DNA of 5,970 nucleotides from an uncultured Clostridia bacterium (lineage in GTDB: Bacteria > Bacillota > Clostridia > Christensenellales > CAG-314). Below the pieces are notes generated by a model that saw only the letters and a list, made by a program, of their open reading frames with translations, was not told the DNA's origin and ran no database searches. Shown piece by piece: positions 1 through 4,512 of this stretch. Positions within the stretch are counted from its first letter, which is position 1, and the number at the start of each line of letters is the position of its first letter. Both the position numbers and the translations under genes were made by a program. The stretch lies in the NCBI GenBank assembly GCA_937875645.1, contig CALLXO010000124.1, positions 1 to 5,970 of the forward strand, in the 5' to 3' direction.

Positions 1-1
1 A

Positions 2-550
2 AAAAAACAGTATATTGATTTCATGAAACTTAAAATCGGGAAAATCGACAGGGAAATAGAGGAATTGAAAAAAAAGCAGTCAGCTATGCTACGAAATATA
101 GAGGTGGCTTGTTATGACGAGGATATCGAGAGGTTTAAGATATTTGAAGTGGAACCGGGCTTTTCGGTAGTATACGAGGCGGATATAGACAACGACGAAT
201 TTATTAACAGCATTGTGCACCAAACCAGCGAAATAGTAAGCCTTATTCCGTACAGAAACCGCGATTTCAGCCTTGTGAAACACGGAATAGGAATAAATAC
301 CGATATAAAGAAAGGACATAAGCTTTGGGAAAAACGGCCAGACAGCAAATTTTATGCCTGCCTGTTCGAATGCGACAAGAACTTAAAAGAACAAATATTT
401 TTGCTCGATAAAGACATTAAGAATAAAATCAGCTGCGCCATTGAAGACAAGGGGCTTAACCCTATAAACCTGCTTGTTACCGTTATACTTTTTTATAGAG
501 AAAAAGACAAGGACAAAGGAATTGTAAAGCTGTACATTGAATGCAGCTGA
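2..550 (+). CDS. Probable MerR-like regulator, C-terminal part (5' end outside window)
   Basis: The reading frame is open from base 2 to the TGA at 548-550. The first ATG (base 23) has no Shine-Dalgarno sequence before it, and codons upstream of it (KKQYIDF) run smoothly into the same helix, so the gene very probably starts outside the window. The first 35 or so visible residues form a charged amphipathic helix (KIDREIEELKKKQSAM), like the dimerisation helix that follows the HTH in MerR-family regulators. The remaining 145 or so residues alternate predicted strands and helices and end in LYIEC, as in GyrI/BmrR-type effector-binding domains, which bind a small ligand and modulate promoter DNA in the cytoplasm. 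The DNA-binding half is not visible, so MerR membership is inferred from architecture; no catalytic motif is seen. The stop codon lies 3 nt from IS30-derived sequence, so the extreme C-terminus may have been altered by that junction. Alternative: an unrelated coiled-coil hypothetical protein. Confidence 0.5.
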   Translation, partial: KKQYIDFMKLKIGKIDREIEELKKKQSAMLRNIEVACYDEDIERFKIFEVEPGFSVVYEADIDNDEFINSIVHQTSEIVSLIPYRNRDFSLVKHGIGINTDIKKGHKLWEKRPDSKFYACLFECDKNLKEQIFLLDKDIKNKISCAIEDKGLNPINLLVTVILFYREKDKDKGIVKLYIECS

Positions 551-553
551 GCC

Positions 554-713
554 CGGGGGCGGGGCAGCAACGAAAACGCCAATAAGCTGATACGCCGTTT
601 TATTCCTAAAGGTACAGAGATCGCCGATTACAGCGAAAAAAGAGATAGAGCGCATAGAGCATTACATAAACAATTATCCCCCTCGCATTCTCGGGGGCAA
701 GCCCCTGAGAATG
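554..713 (+). pseudogene. IS30-family transposase, 3' fragment with frameshift
   Basis: Bases 560-640 translate as RGSNENANKLIRRFIPKG followed by TEIADYSEK. This matches the conserved stretch near the catalytic end of the DDE domain in IS30-family transposases (consensus like RGTNENxNxLIRRFxPKG, where the glutamate of NEN is the family's catalytic Glu). After a run of six A (636-641) the match continues one frame over (642-698) as EIERIEHYINNYP, then PRILG, the usual IS30 C-terminal motif. Five A would restore the frame, so a one-base slippage is the simplest lesion. Everything upstream of RGSNEN, including the HTH and the two catalytic aspartates, is missing, and the part after LG diverges into a palindrome at 686-713. 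The fragment cannot encode a working transposase. The motif match is strong; the exact 3' limit is uncertain. Confidence 0.8.
686..713. repeat. GC-rich 12-bp hairpin at the end of the IS30 fragment
   Basis: Bases 686-697 (CATTCTCGGGGG) pair with 702-713 (CCCCTGAGAATG) around the tetraloop CAAG, with one G-T wobble. No T-run follows on either side, so it does not look like an intrinsic terminator. It sits exactly where the transposase homology fades. It could be a small palindromic repeat or a structure at a rearrangement point. Confidence 0.6.
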
Positions 714-825
714 GCTAAAAGCGTAACAAAGAGATTACTGATACAAGATTATGAAAATAGGTGCGACAATTATTTACAATCTACAACATTTACAAAAGGA
801 CATTTAAAAAGTTTAACCTAAAAAG

Positions 826-854
826 TTGTAAAAACCGTCTAAATGTGTTATTAT
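826..854 (+). promoter_or_regulatory. Sigma-70-type promoter of the tRNA-Leu gene
   Basis: The -35 box TTGTAA (826-831) and -10 box TATTAT (849-854) are separated by exactly 17 nt. The mature tRNA begins 13 nt after the -10 box, so the 5' leader would be only about 6-8 nt. The A+T-rich stretch at 800-825 could act as an UP-like element. This is a pattern match, strengthened by its position directly before a stable RNA gene. Confidence 0.7.
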
Positions 855-867
855 TTACGTGTCTTAT

Positions 868-951
868 GCGGCTATGGCGGAACTGGCAGACGCGATAGAC
901 TTAGGATCTATTGTCAACGACGTGGAGGTTCAAGTCCTCTTAGCCGCACCA
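868..951 (+). tRNA. tRNA-Leu (anticodon UAG), CCA encoded
   Basis: All parts of a class II tRNA are visible. The acceptor stem GCGGCTA (868-874) pairs fully with TAGCCGC (941-947), followed by discriminator A948 and encoded CCA (949-951). The anticodon stem ATAGA/TCTAT (895-899/907-911) closes the seven-base loop CTTAGGA with anticodon TAG at 902-904, which reads CUA and, by wobble, other CUN codons. A long variable arm typical of leucine tRNA lies at about 912-923. The T-stem GGAGG/CCTCT flanks the loop TTCAAGT (929-935). A promoter lies just upstream and two terminators just downstream, so it is transcribed alone. Although tRNA-Leu genes are common integration targets, the gene is whole and the 3' end is not interrupted. 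Confidence 0.97.
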
Positions 952-958
952 TTGACGG

Positions 959-992
959 ACGGCAGAACGGATACAAACGTTTTGCCGTTTTT
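959..992 (+). terminator. Intrinsic terminator of tRNA-Leu
   Basis: Stem ACGGCAGAACG (959-969) pairs with CGTTTTGCCGT (978-988), 11 bp with one G-T pair and an 8-nt loop, followed directly by a T-run (988-992). It lies 8 nt after the tRNA CCA end. Confidence 0.88.
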
Positions 993-1000
993 CTATGCTC

Positions 1001-1025
1001 AAAAGTCGCTTTTCGCGGCTTTTTT
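1001..1025 (+). terminator. Second, tandem intrinsic terminator
   Basis: Stem AAAAGTCGC (1001-1009) pairs with GCGGCTTTT (1015-1023), 9 bp with one T-G pair and a 5-nt loop, and the T-run continues to 1025. It lies only 8 nt beyond the first terminator and probably acts as its backup. With A-rich and T-rich arms it may also work weakly for leftward transcripts. Confidence 0.75.
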
Positions 1026-1236
1026 GCTTTGTTTTGACTGTCTTGCTGACTTTTTAAGCAGTTTACTCCTTTTTGTTCGCCGTTACACTTGCATTTTTTC
1101 CTTTTCGTGGTTTGAACCTTTTGCCCTTTCCACTTTTTGTTCGCCACCTTTTTGTTCGCCGTCCTGTCGCAACAAATTTTTCATTTTTAATTGAGTTTTT
1201 TTCAAGTTTGGGCTGTTTTTGCACGTTCTTGTCCCT
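1026..1236. other. Gene-free, T-rich spacer after tRNA-Leu
   Basis: No coding region can be supported here. Open frames that cross the tRNA have no RBS and run antisense or out of frame to a structured RNA. The top strand is dominated by T and C and the bottom strand by purines (GAACAAAAAGG repeats). That skew would suit a degraded leftward lysine-rich coding sequence or a long 3' UTR, but no protein family is recognisable. The three 13-mers annotated at 1069-1160 are the only clear internal structure. Confidence 0.6.
1069..1160. repeat. Three direct copies of the 13-mer CTTTTTGTTCGCC
   Basis: Identical copies lie at 1069-1081, 1133-1145 and 1148-1160; the last two are separated by only 2 nt. 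On the bottom strand each reads GGCGAACAAAAAG. The spacing (64 and 15 nt) is too irregular for a CRISPR array. They may be binding sites or the relic of a repetitive coding region. Confidence 0.7.
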
Positions 1237-1248
1237 AAAATGATAAAA

Positions 1249-1272
1249 CGGCAGGGGTTTTACGCCCTGCCG
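1249..1272 (-). terminator. Leftward intrinsic terminator
   Basis: An 8-bp perfect GC-rich stem, CGGCAGGG (1249-1256) with CCCTGCCG (1265-1272), has an 8-nt loop. Read on the minus strand it is followed by TTTTATCATTTT, a good T-tract; on the plus strand no T-run follows. It would stop leftward transcripts from the operon at 1577-4114 or from the former recombinase gene. The adjoining bases gataaaacg at 1242-1250 nearly recur at 4340-4348 before the intact recombinase, suggesting a shared element end. Confidence 0.65.
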
Positions 1273-1332
1273 CCTCTCTGCTTATCTCACTGATTCTTGC
1301 ATTCGTCCCGCTTCGCCCGTGTATTTAGGATT

Positions 1333-1455
1333 TTCAGCCGTCCGACGCTTTACAAATTAGAGGTTCAAATCCCCCTCTTTACACTTAACCCTCTAAATCC
1401 GCCTTGACCTCTGTATCGTCTTTGAATATGAATATTATCTTGTTACGGATCTTGG
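1333..1455. repeat. Direct repeat, left copy (recombinase 3' end plus flank)
   Basis: By hand, without gaps, this segment aligns with 4390-4512 at roughly 94 of 123 positions, at a constant offset of 3057 bp. The best blocks are GGTTCAAATCCCC (1362-1374), AACCCTCTAAATC (1387-1399) and GCCTTGACCTC (1401-1411). The part right of 1385 is the 3' end of a recombinase gene and the part left of it is non-coding. Conservation on both sides of the stop codon suggests the unit is an element end, not just a paralogous coding tail. Confidence 0.85.
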
Positions 1456-1477
1456 ATATCTCTTGTTCCGTGTCTCT
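1385..1477 (-). pseudogene. Serine recombinase C-terminal remnant
   Basis: On the minus strand, 30 codons end at the TAA at 1385-1387 and read EISKIRNKIIFIFKDD then TEVKADLEG. The intact recombinase at 4442 ends KIVVKSRDNLIFVLKDG then TEVKADLEG, so 15 of the last 26 residues agree and the last nine are identical. An in-frame TGA at 1478-1480 closes the frame upstream, and no resolvase domain, recombinase domain or zinc ribbon remains anywhere up to the next gene. About 95 percent of the gene is therefore gone. The differences in sequence show it came from a related but distinct recombinase rather than a recent duplication of the neighbour. It has no function as a protein; its value is as a scar of an earlier integrated element. 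Confidence 0.85.
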
Positions 1478-1515
1478 TCAGCGTTGCCTTATCCCGTGAG
1501 TGAGTGAAGCAATTA

Positions 1516-1564
1516 TAGTATACTACAAAACCATCTCGTGTGTGTAATTGGCGTCTGTATACTA
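1516..1564. repeat. GTATAC palindrome pair at the remnant-cargo junction
   Basis: A perfect 10-bp palindrome TAGTATACTA lies at 1516-1525, and GTATACTA recurs at 1557-1564, 39 nt away. They occupy the short gap (1478-1576) between the recombinase remnant and the cargo operon, where no gene is visible. They could be recombination or protein-binding sites, or chance in AT-rich DNA. Confidence 0.4.
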
Positions 1565-1572
1565 ATAAAATT

Positions 1573-1588
1573 ATTGTTAAATAACAAT
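1573..1588 (-). terminator. Possible weak terminator at the end of the operon
   Basis: ATTGTTA (1573-1579) pairs with TAACAAT (1582-1588) around a 2-nt centre, overlapping the last codons and stop of the 273-aa gene. On the minus strand it is followed by AATTTTATTAG. The stem is AT-only apart from one pair, so it is a poor terminator; the stronger one at 1249-1272 may be what actually ends the transcript. Confidence 0.35.
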
Positions 1589-2398
1589 TGTTGGTTTCCC
1601 ACCATAATTTGGCATAGTTAATCTAAAATTCATATAGTCTGTTTCTATAATCAAATTATTTTCTTTATCATATTGGGAAATTTTATAAGAATATAAACCA
1701 TAGGCTAATCCATTAATAGATTTAAAAAATACATCCTTCTCAATCGTATAATTGGCTAACAGTTGTCTTTCAATAATTCCACTATTATAAGATCTTTCAA
1801 CAGAATGAAATAAGCTGATTACTGTTTTTTCAACATTTCCATTTGCTTTTTGAAATCTTATATTAACTAAATCATTTCCGGTTGAATGACTTGGGTTTAA
1901 ATTTTTCAAATAAATGCTTTCATAATCAATCTCGGGTTCTTTGTATAAGATTGTAGTTATTTCGATTTCTAAGGGTTCGGCCAAGTCAAAGTTGAAGTGT
2001 AGCGTTACTTTTTTAATCGGGTTTTCAAAATCAAAATCAACTACACAAATACCAACTTGTTTAAATACTGAACTTTCTAAAATAAATTCTTTCTTATCTT
2101 TTTGAGTTTCTACTAATATTTTTTCCACACCACATAAAATTGGAACTAAGCATGCAGAATGTTGATTTTGTTGTTGTGTTAATATTATTTTATCATCGCT
2201 ATAATTTAGATATTTAACACCTTTAATAAACTTCCAAAACTTACCTAGTTTTCCTACTGAAACACTTAATACATCAGAGATATTTTCTTTATTATAATCA
2301 TAATCGCAATAATTAGTTATTGACGACTTGAATGTATATGGTAATAAAGCAAAACCCCAATCGTTTCCTAAAATATTATTCTGTTCTTTGCTTATCAT
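1577..2398 (-). CDS. Protein of unknown function, 273 aa, beta-rich
   Basis: I do not recognise this protein. The ATG (2396-2398) lies one base after the stop of the 461-aa gene, and a GAGGT ribosome binding site inside that gene's last codons sits about 9 nt upstream, so the two are translationally coupled. The sequence alternates hydrophobic and polar residues through most of its length (for example KKVTLHFNFDLAEPLEIEIT near residues 128-147 and NNLIIETDYMNFRLTM near 246-261), as in beta-sandwich or Ig-like folds. There is no signal peptide, no transmembrane helix and no obvious catalytic motif; cysteines are few and scattered. Predicted location is the cytoplasm. It is AT-rich, like the rest of the operon and unlike the recombinase next door, which points to a separate origin. 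As last gene of an operon headed by an XRE protein it may be an effector or partner of the upstream protein; this is inference from context only. Confidence 0.85.
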   Translation of the reverse strand: MISKEQNNILGNDWGFALLPYTFKSSITNYCDYDYNKENISDVLSVSVGKLGKFWKFIKGVKYLNYSDDKIILTQQQNQHSACLVPILCGVEKILVETQKDKKEFILESSVFKQVGICVVDFDFENPIKKVTLHFNFDLAEPLEIEITTILYKEPEIDYESIYLKNLNPSHSTGNDLVNIRFQKANGNVEKTVISLFHSVERSYNSGIIERQLLANYTIEKDVFFKSINGLAYGLYSYKISQYDKENNLIIETDYMNFRLTMPNYGGKPTIVI

Positions 2399-2399
2399 A

Positions 2400-3785
2400 T
2401 TAATCTACCTCTTTATTCATTAAAATTTTAATTTGATTTTTTAACAGCTCAGTAGATACTTCATCTACTAGGTCATTATCAACCATATAACCCCAACCAT
2501 CATCTTCAGTCCATCTTTTGTGCAATTTTGCTCCCGTTTCTAGAATAACTTTTTGAATTGAATATTCTGTTGGTCTGTTTTTAATTATATTTTCTAATGC
2601 ATTATCTTTTTCTTGTTGTGAGGCTGTTTCTAATGCCTTTTTATATAGCCTTAAATCTATGTTATTTTGTAAAAGATCATTTAAGAAAATCTTGTTTTTA
2701 CAACTTATTAAAAACGGATATGTCATATTTTGCGTTTTAACAATTATCCTGCCAAAATTATCTTTTGGAGCTTCAAAATATTTTTGATTAATAATAAATT
2801 TTGCGTTTTGTCTTAAGTGCTGTTCTATTGACTTTGATAATGCTTCAAGATCTTTAGTTCTAAAGCAATTAACAACATTTTCATTTTTCTCGATATTAGA
2901 AAAATAATCAAACAGCCATTTATAATCTTTTTCAAAAAGTTTATTATAAATTAATTCTGCTTTTGATGCAGGATACTTTTTGATGGTTTCTTCATATACT
3001 TTAAAATTGTCAATTGCAATTAGTTCATCAAGATTCACGATGCCTTCATGTATACAATAAAGTATTTCTTTTTCTTGAGCTGTAAGCTTTTTATTTTTTC
3101 TAACTTCTGCATGTTCGAAAACATCCTCAGATATTTTGTTTTTACAAAGGTTGTTTAGTCGGTGAGCCAATTCATATTCTTCATTATCGATTGCTTTTAA
3201 TACAGTATCCTGTAAAATATAAACTTTTTCGTATTTTTCATTTATGTGTCTAGTTTGATTGTCTATCCAGTTGTATTCGTTTCTGCCTTCTTCTTTAATT
3301 TTTATGATTTTCTCATCATAAGAAAAGTTGCTTTTTTCTATTCTTGCAACAAGTTTATCAAATAATTTTTTATTCATTTTATAAGAAATGTCTGTAAAAT
3401 ATGGATATGCATATGACCAACATTTATTTTTTTCAATAGCCCCTTCTTCTTCTAACTCAAAGTAATATGCCTTTTGCTCAATTGGTAATTTATCATAATT
3501 CACAACTAGAAACTCAAAGATTTTTTTGTATTCATCCTTAATCCTGCTTATTTTTAAAATTATCCCACTAAAATTTGAAAGAGTTATAATTTCAGGCAAC
3601 CTTAGTTCTTTAAGAAATTTTTGTTCACGATTTATTGGAATTAATAAATTTAAAACTTCGACCATTTCTAATTGATCTATTATTCCTCTTTTGCTAAATA
3701 AACTTAAATAATGTGCCTGGTGACTACATGTATCAATTAATTTTAATAAAACTTTTTTACTATTATATTGCTTCACATAATCCAT
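2400..3785 (-). CDS. Protein of unknown function, 461 aa; probable C-terminal part of a split XRE protein
   Basis: The ATG at 3783-3785 lies inside the end of the XRE gene, overlapping it by 13 nt, and no clear Shine-Dalgarno precedes it. A GTG three codons later, overlapping the XRE stop codon (GTGA), could start it instead by re-initiation. The product is lysine- and glutamate-rich, mostly helical by residue pattern, with no signal peptide or membrane segment and no catalytic motif that I can name. A notable spot is the tryptophan- and aspartate-rich TEDDGWGYMVDNDLVDEV near residues 428-445. The start MDYVKQYNSKKVLLKLI fits directly onto the end of the XRE protein (DETGKS) if one base is restored. 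From memory, clostridial XRE proteins carrying the IELCAKNDD segment continue into a long helical C-terminal region of this kind with DENGK..DY..KY.SK at this point. I therefore think it is the broken C-terminal domain of one regulator-like protein, but a genuine two-gene arrangement is possible. Confidence 0.8.
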   Translation of the reverse strand: MDYVKQYNSKKVLLKLIDTCSHQAHYLSLFSKRGIIDQLEMVEVLNLLIPINREQKFLKELRLPEIITLSNFSGIILKISRIKDEYKKIFEFLVVNYDKLPIEQKAYYFELEEEGAIEKNKCWSYAYPYFTDISYKMNKKLFDKLVARIEKSNFSYDEKIIKIKEEGRNEYNWIDNQTRHINEKYEKVYILQDTVLKAIDNEEYELAHRLNNLCKNKISEDVFEHAEVRKNKKLTAQEKEILYCIHEGIVNLDELIAIDNFKVYEETIKKYPASKAELIYNKLFEKDYKWLFDYFSNIEKNENVVNCFRTKDLEALSKSIEQHLRQNAKFIINQKYFEAPKDNFGRIIVKTQNMTYPFLISCKNKIFLNDLLQNNIDLRLYKKALETASQQEKDNALENIIKNRPTEYSIQKVILETGAKLHKRWTEDDGWGYMVDNDLVDEVSTELLKNQIKILMNKEVD

Positions 3786-4114
3786 AATGATTTGCCAGTT
3801 TCATCTGTAATTTTTGCGGTGTTACAATTTAGGTTATCAATTAGATTAGGATCATCATTTTTCGCACATAATTCAATTTTGCTAATTGTAATAAACTTTT
3901 CTTCTTGCTGTTTTCCAGTCATAAGAAAATCCAGTGTTACATCAAACAATCTTGCTAGTTCAGGTAAAAACTCTAAACTTGGATCACCCTTGTTACTTTC
4001 CCATTTAGATATTGCCTTATCGCTTATTTGAAGTTTTTCGGCCAACTGACTTTGAGTCCAACCTTTTTCTTTTCTTAAAGTCGCAATGCAATTTCCGATT
4101 TTATGTTTTGACAT
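3773..4114 (-). CDS. XRE-family HTH transcriptional regulator (probably truncated by frameshift)
   Basis: A 113-aa cytoplasmic DNA-binding protein. Residues 5-65 form a typical five-helix XRE/Cro-CI domain: LRKEKGWTQSQLAEKLQISD gives helices 1-2 and the turn, and SDKAISKWESNKGDPSLEFL gives the recognition helix and following helix. The tail (66-113) contains EEKFITISKIELCAKNDD, typical of a clostridial subgroup. The start is certain: AAAGGAGG at 4122-4129 lies 7 nt before the ATG. It heads a leftward operon with the 461-aa and 273-aa genes, and such proteins commonly repress their own promoter; inverted repeats lie upstream. Odd feature: the last residues LWIM are the only ones that do not fit the family pattern, and the next gene overlaps and continues the family pattern from residue 109 onward. 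This indicates a one-base loss near 3788/3789. The 113-aa product alone would still hold a complete HTH and could still bind DNA. Confidence 0.92.
   Translation of the reverse strand: MSKHKIGNCIATLRKEKGWTQSQLAEKLQISDKAISKWESNKGDPSLEFLPELARLFDVTLDFLMTGKQQEEKFITISKIELCAKNDDPNLIDNLNCNTAKITDETGKSLWIM
3786..3790 (-). other. Probable frameshift point joining the XRE and 461-aa reading frames
   Basis: On the minus strand the XRE frame reads GGC AAA TCA TTA TGG and ends at TGA six codons after AAA. If one base is added after TC (any base gives Ser), the sequence reads GGC AAA TCN ATT ATG GAT TAT GTG, that is GKSIMDYV. This flows into the 461-aa frame and gives one 571-codon protein. No X XXY YYZ slippery heptamer is present, so programmed frameshifting is not supported; mutation or a sequencing error fits better. 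Confidence 0.6.
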
Positions 4115-4121
4115 CGTAAAT

Positions 4122-4129
4122 CCTCCTTT
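4122..4129 (-). promoter_or_regulatory. Strong Shine-Dalgarno for the XRE gene
   Basis: AAAGGAGG on the minus strand, 7 nt before the ATG at 4112-4114. It is near-perfect anti-16S complementarity and fixes the start of the XRE gene. No comparable site precedes the 461-aa frame. Confidence 0.9.
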
Positions 4130-4138
4130 GTTTTTCTT

Positions 4139-4167
4139 ATTTTAACAATTGAATCAAAAAAAGTAAA
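4139..4167 (-). promoter_or_regulatory. Candidate proximal promoter of the XRE operon
   Basis: On the minus strand, the -35 box TTTACT (4162-4167) and -10 box TAAAAT (4139-4144) are 17 nt apart. Transcription would begin near 4130, leaving almost no leader before the Shine-Dalgarno. The spacer contains a run of seven T. The boxes are reasonable but not perfect; the AT-rich context makes chance matches likely. Confidence 0.5.
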
Positions 4168-4183
4168 CCTACTTATTATTAAC

Positions 4184-4210
4184 TACGATTTGTGGAGTTT
4201 TTAAATCGTA
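4184..4210. promoter_or_regulatory. Inverted repeat, candidate operator
   Basis: TACGATTT (4184-4191) and AAATCGTA (4203-4210) form a perfect 8-bp inverted repeat with an 11-nt gap. It lies upstream of the proximal promoter and downstream of the distal one. Half-sites about 19 nt apart, centre to centre, would suit a dimeric XRE repressor binding on one face of the helix. Function is inferred from position. Confidence 0.5.
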
Positions 4211-4219
4211 AAATTACAC

Positions 4220-4263
4220 TCTACTATTAGTAGATTGTAGCACATTAATATTAAAAAACCCAA
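4220..4263 (-). promoter_or_regulatory. Candidate distal promoter with overlapping palindrome
   Basis: On the minus strand, the -35-like TTGGGT (4258-4263) and -10 box TACAAT (4234-4239) are 18 nt apart. The interrupted palindrome TCTACTATTAGTAGA (4220-4234, one-base centre) covers the expected transcription start. A palindrome over the start site is a classic repressor operator arrangement, so autoregulation by the XRE protein is plausible. It would give a leader of about 110 nt. Confidence 0.45.
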
Positions 4264-4285
4264 CCAAAAACATCCTATTAAAGAA

Positions 4286-4328
4286 ACAACTAAAAAAGTC
4301 GCATATTTTTTTGCAATTTTTTAGTTGT
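4286..4328. repeat. Perfect 12-bp inverted repeat with A/T arms
   Basis: ACAACTAAAAAA (4286-4297) pairs with TTTTTTAGTTGT (4317-4328) around 19 nt, inside which GCA/TGC (4301-4303/4312-4314) can extend the stem. It lies between the recombinase end and the operon promoters. With poly-A and poly-T arms it could act as a bidirectional weak terminator shielding the two transcription units, or mark an element end. Confidence 0.6.
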
Positions 4329-4337
4329 CTTTTACAA

Positions 4338-4401
4338 GTGATAAAACGACAAGTTTTACTCACATCGTCTTTGTGCGGCTGCCTTATGTTTCAGCCGCAC
4401 A
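4338..4401. repeat. Two adjacent hairpins between the recombinase end and the cargo operon
   Basis: The first, GTGATAAAAC (4338-4347) with GTTTTACTCAC (4353-4363), has ten pairs and one bulged G. The second, TGTGCGGCTG (4372-4381) with CAGCCGCACA (4392-4401), is a perfect 10-bp stem with a 10-nt loop. Neither is followed by a convincing T-run on either strand, so I do not call them terminators. The second shares GCGGCT and AGCCGCAC with the two sides of the tRNA-Leu acceptor stem. Both fit a role as recombinase-binding or attachment-region structure. Confidence 0.5.
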
Positions 4402-4512
4402 CTGCCTTGTAAGATAGCGGTTCAAATCCCCTCATCTGCACTCAACCCTCTAAATCTGCCTTGACCTCCGTTCCGTCCTTTAATACGAATATTAAGTTGT
4501 CGCGGCTCTTGA
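4390..4512. repeat. Direct repeat, right copy (intact recombinase 3' end plus flank)
   Basis: Partner of 1333-1455. Bases 4390-4441 are non-coding and include the T-arm-like GGTTCAAATCCCC (4419-4431), 10 nt beyond the recombinase stop; 4442-4512 encode the recombinase C-terminus. Together the two copies bracket the 3057-bp unit that holds the remnant and the cargo operon. Confidence 0.85.

Noticed and set aside
761..787. Right terminal inverted repeat of the IS30 element (gtgcgacaattatttacaat)
   Set aside because: It resembles the style of IS30 ends, but no left end is in the window to compare with, so I do not annotate it.
1109..1118. GGTTCAAACC on the minus strand as a further T-arm-like attachment site
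   Set aside because: It is a 10-base match only, with no recombinase end nearby and no flanking similarity to the other sites.
914..1147. Minus-strand open frame ending in RLRGLEPPR
   Set aside because: That peptide is the well-known artefact of translating the antisense of a tRNA-Leu; the rest is lysine-rich spacer.
1069..1160. Possible CRISPR array
   Set aside because: The repeats are only 13 bp, the spacing is 64 and 15 nt, and there are no cas genes.
843..1194. Open frames over and after the tRNA on the plus strand (64 and 111 codons)
   Set aside because: They read through a complete tRNA and two terminators, have no RBS, and give T-rich, Phe/Ser/Cys-rich peptides typical of non-coding DNA.
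3773..3800. Programmed ribosomal frameshifting between the XRE and 461-aa frames
   Set aside because: No slippery heptamer, downstream pseudoknot or stimulatory Shine-Dalgarno is evident; a mutation is simpler.
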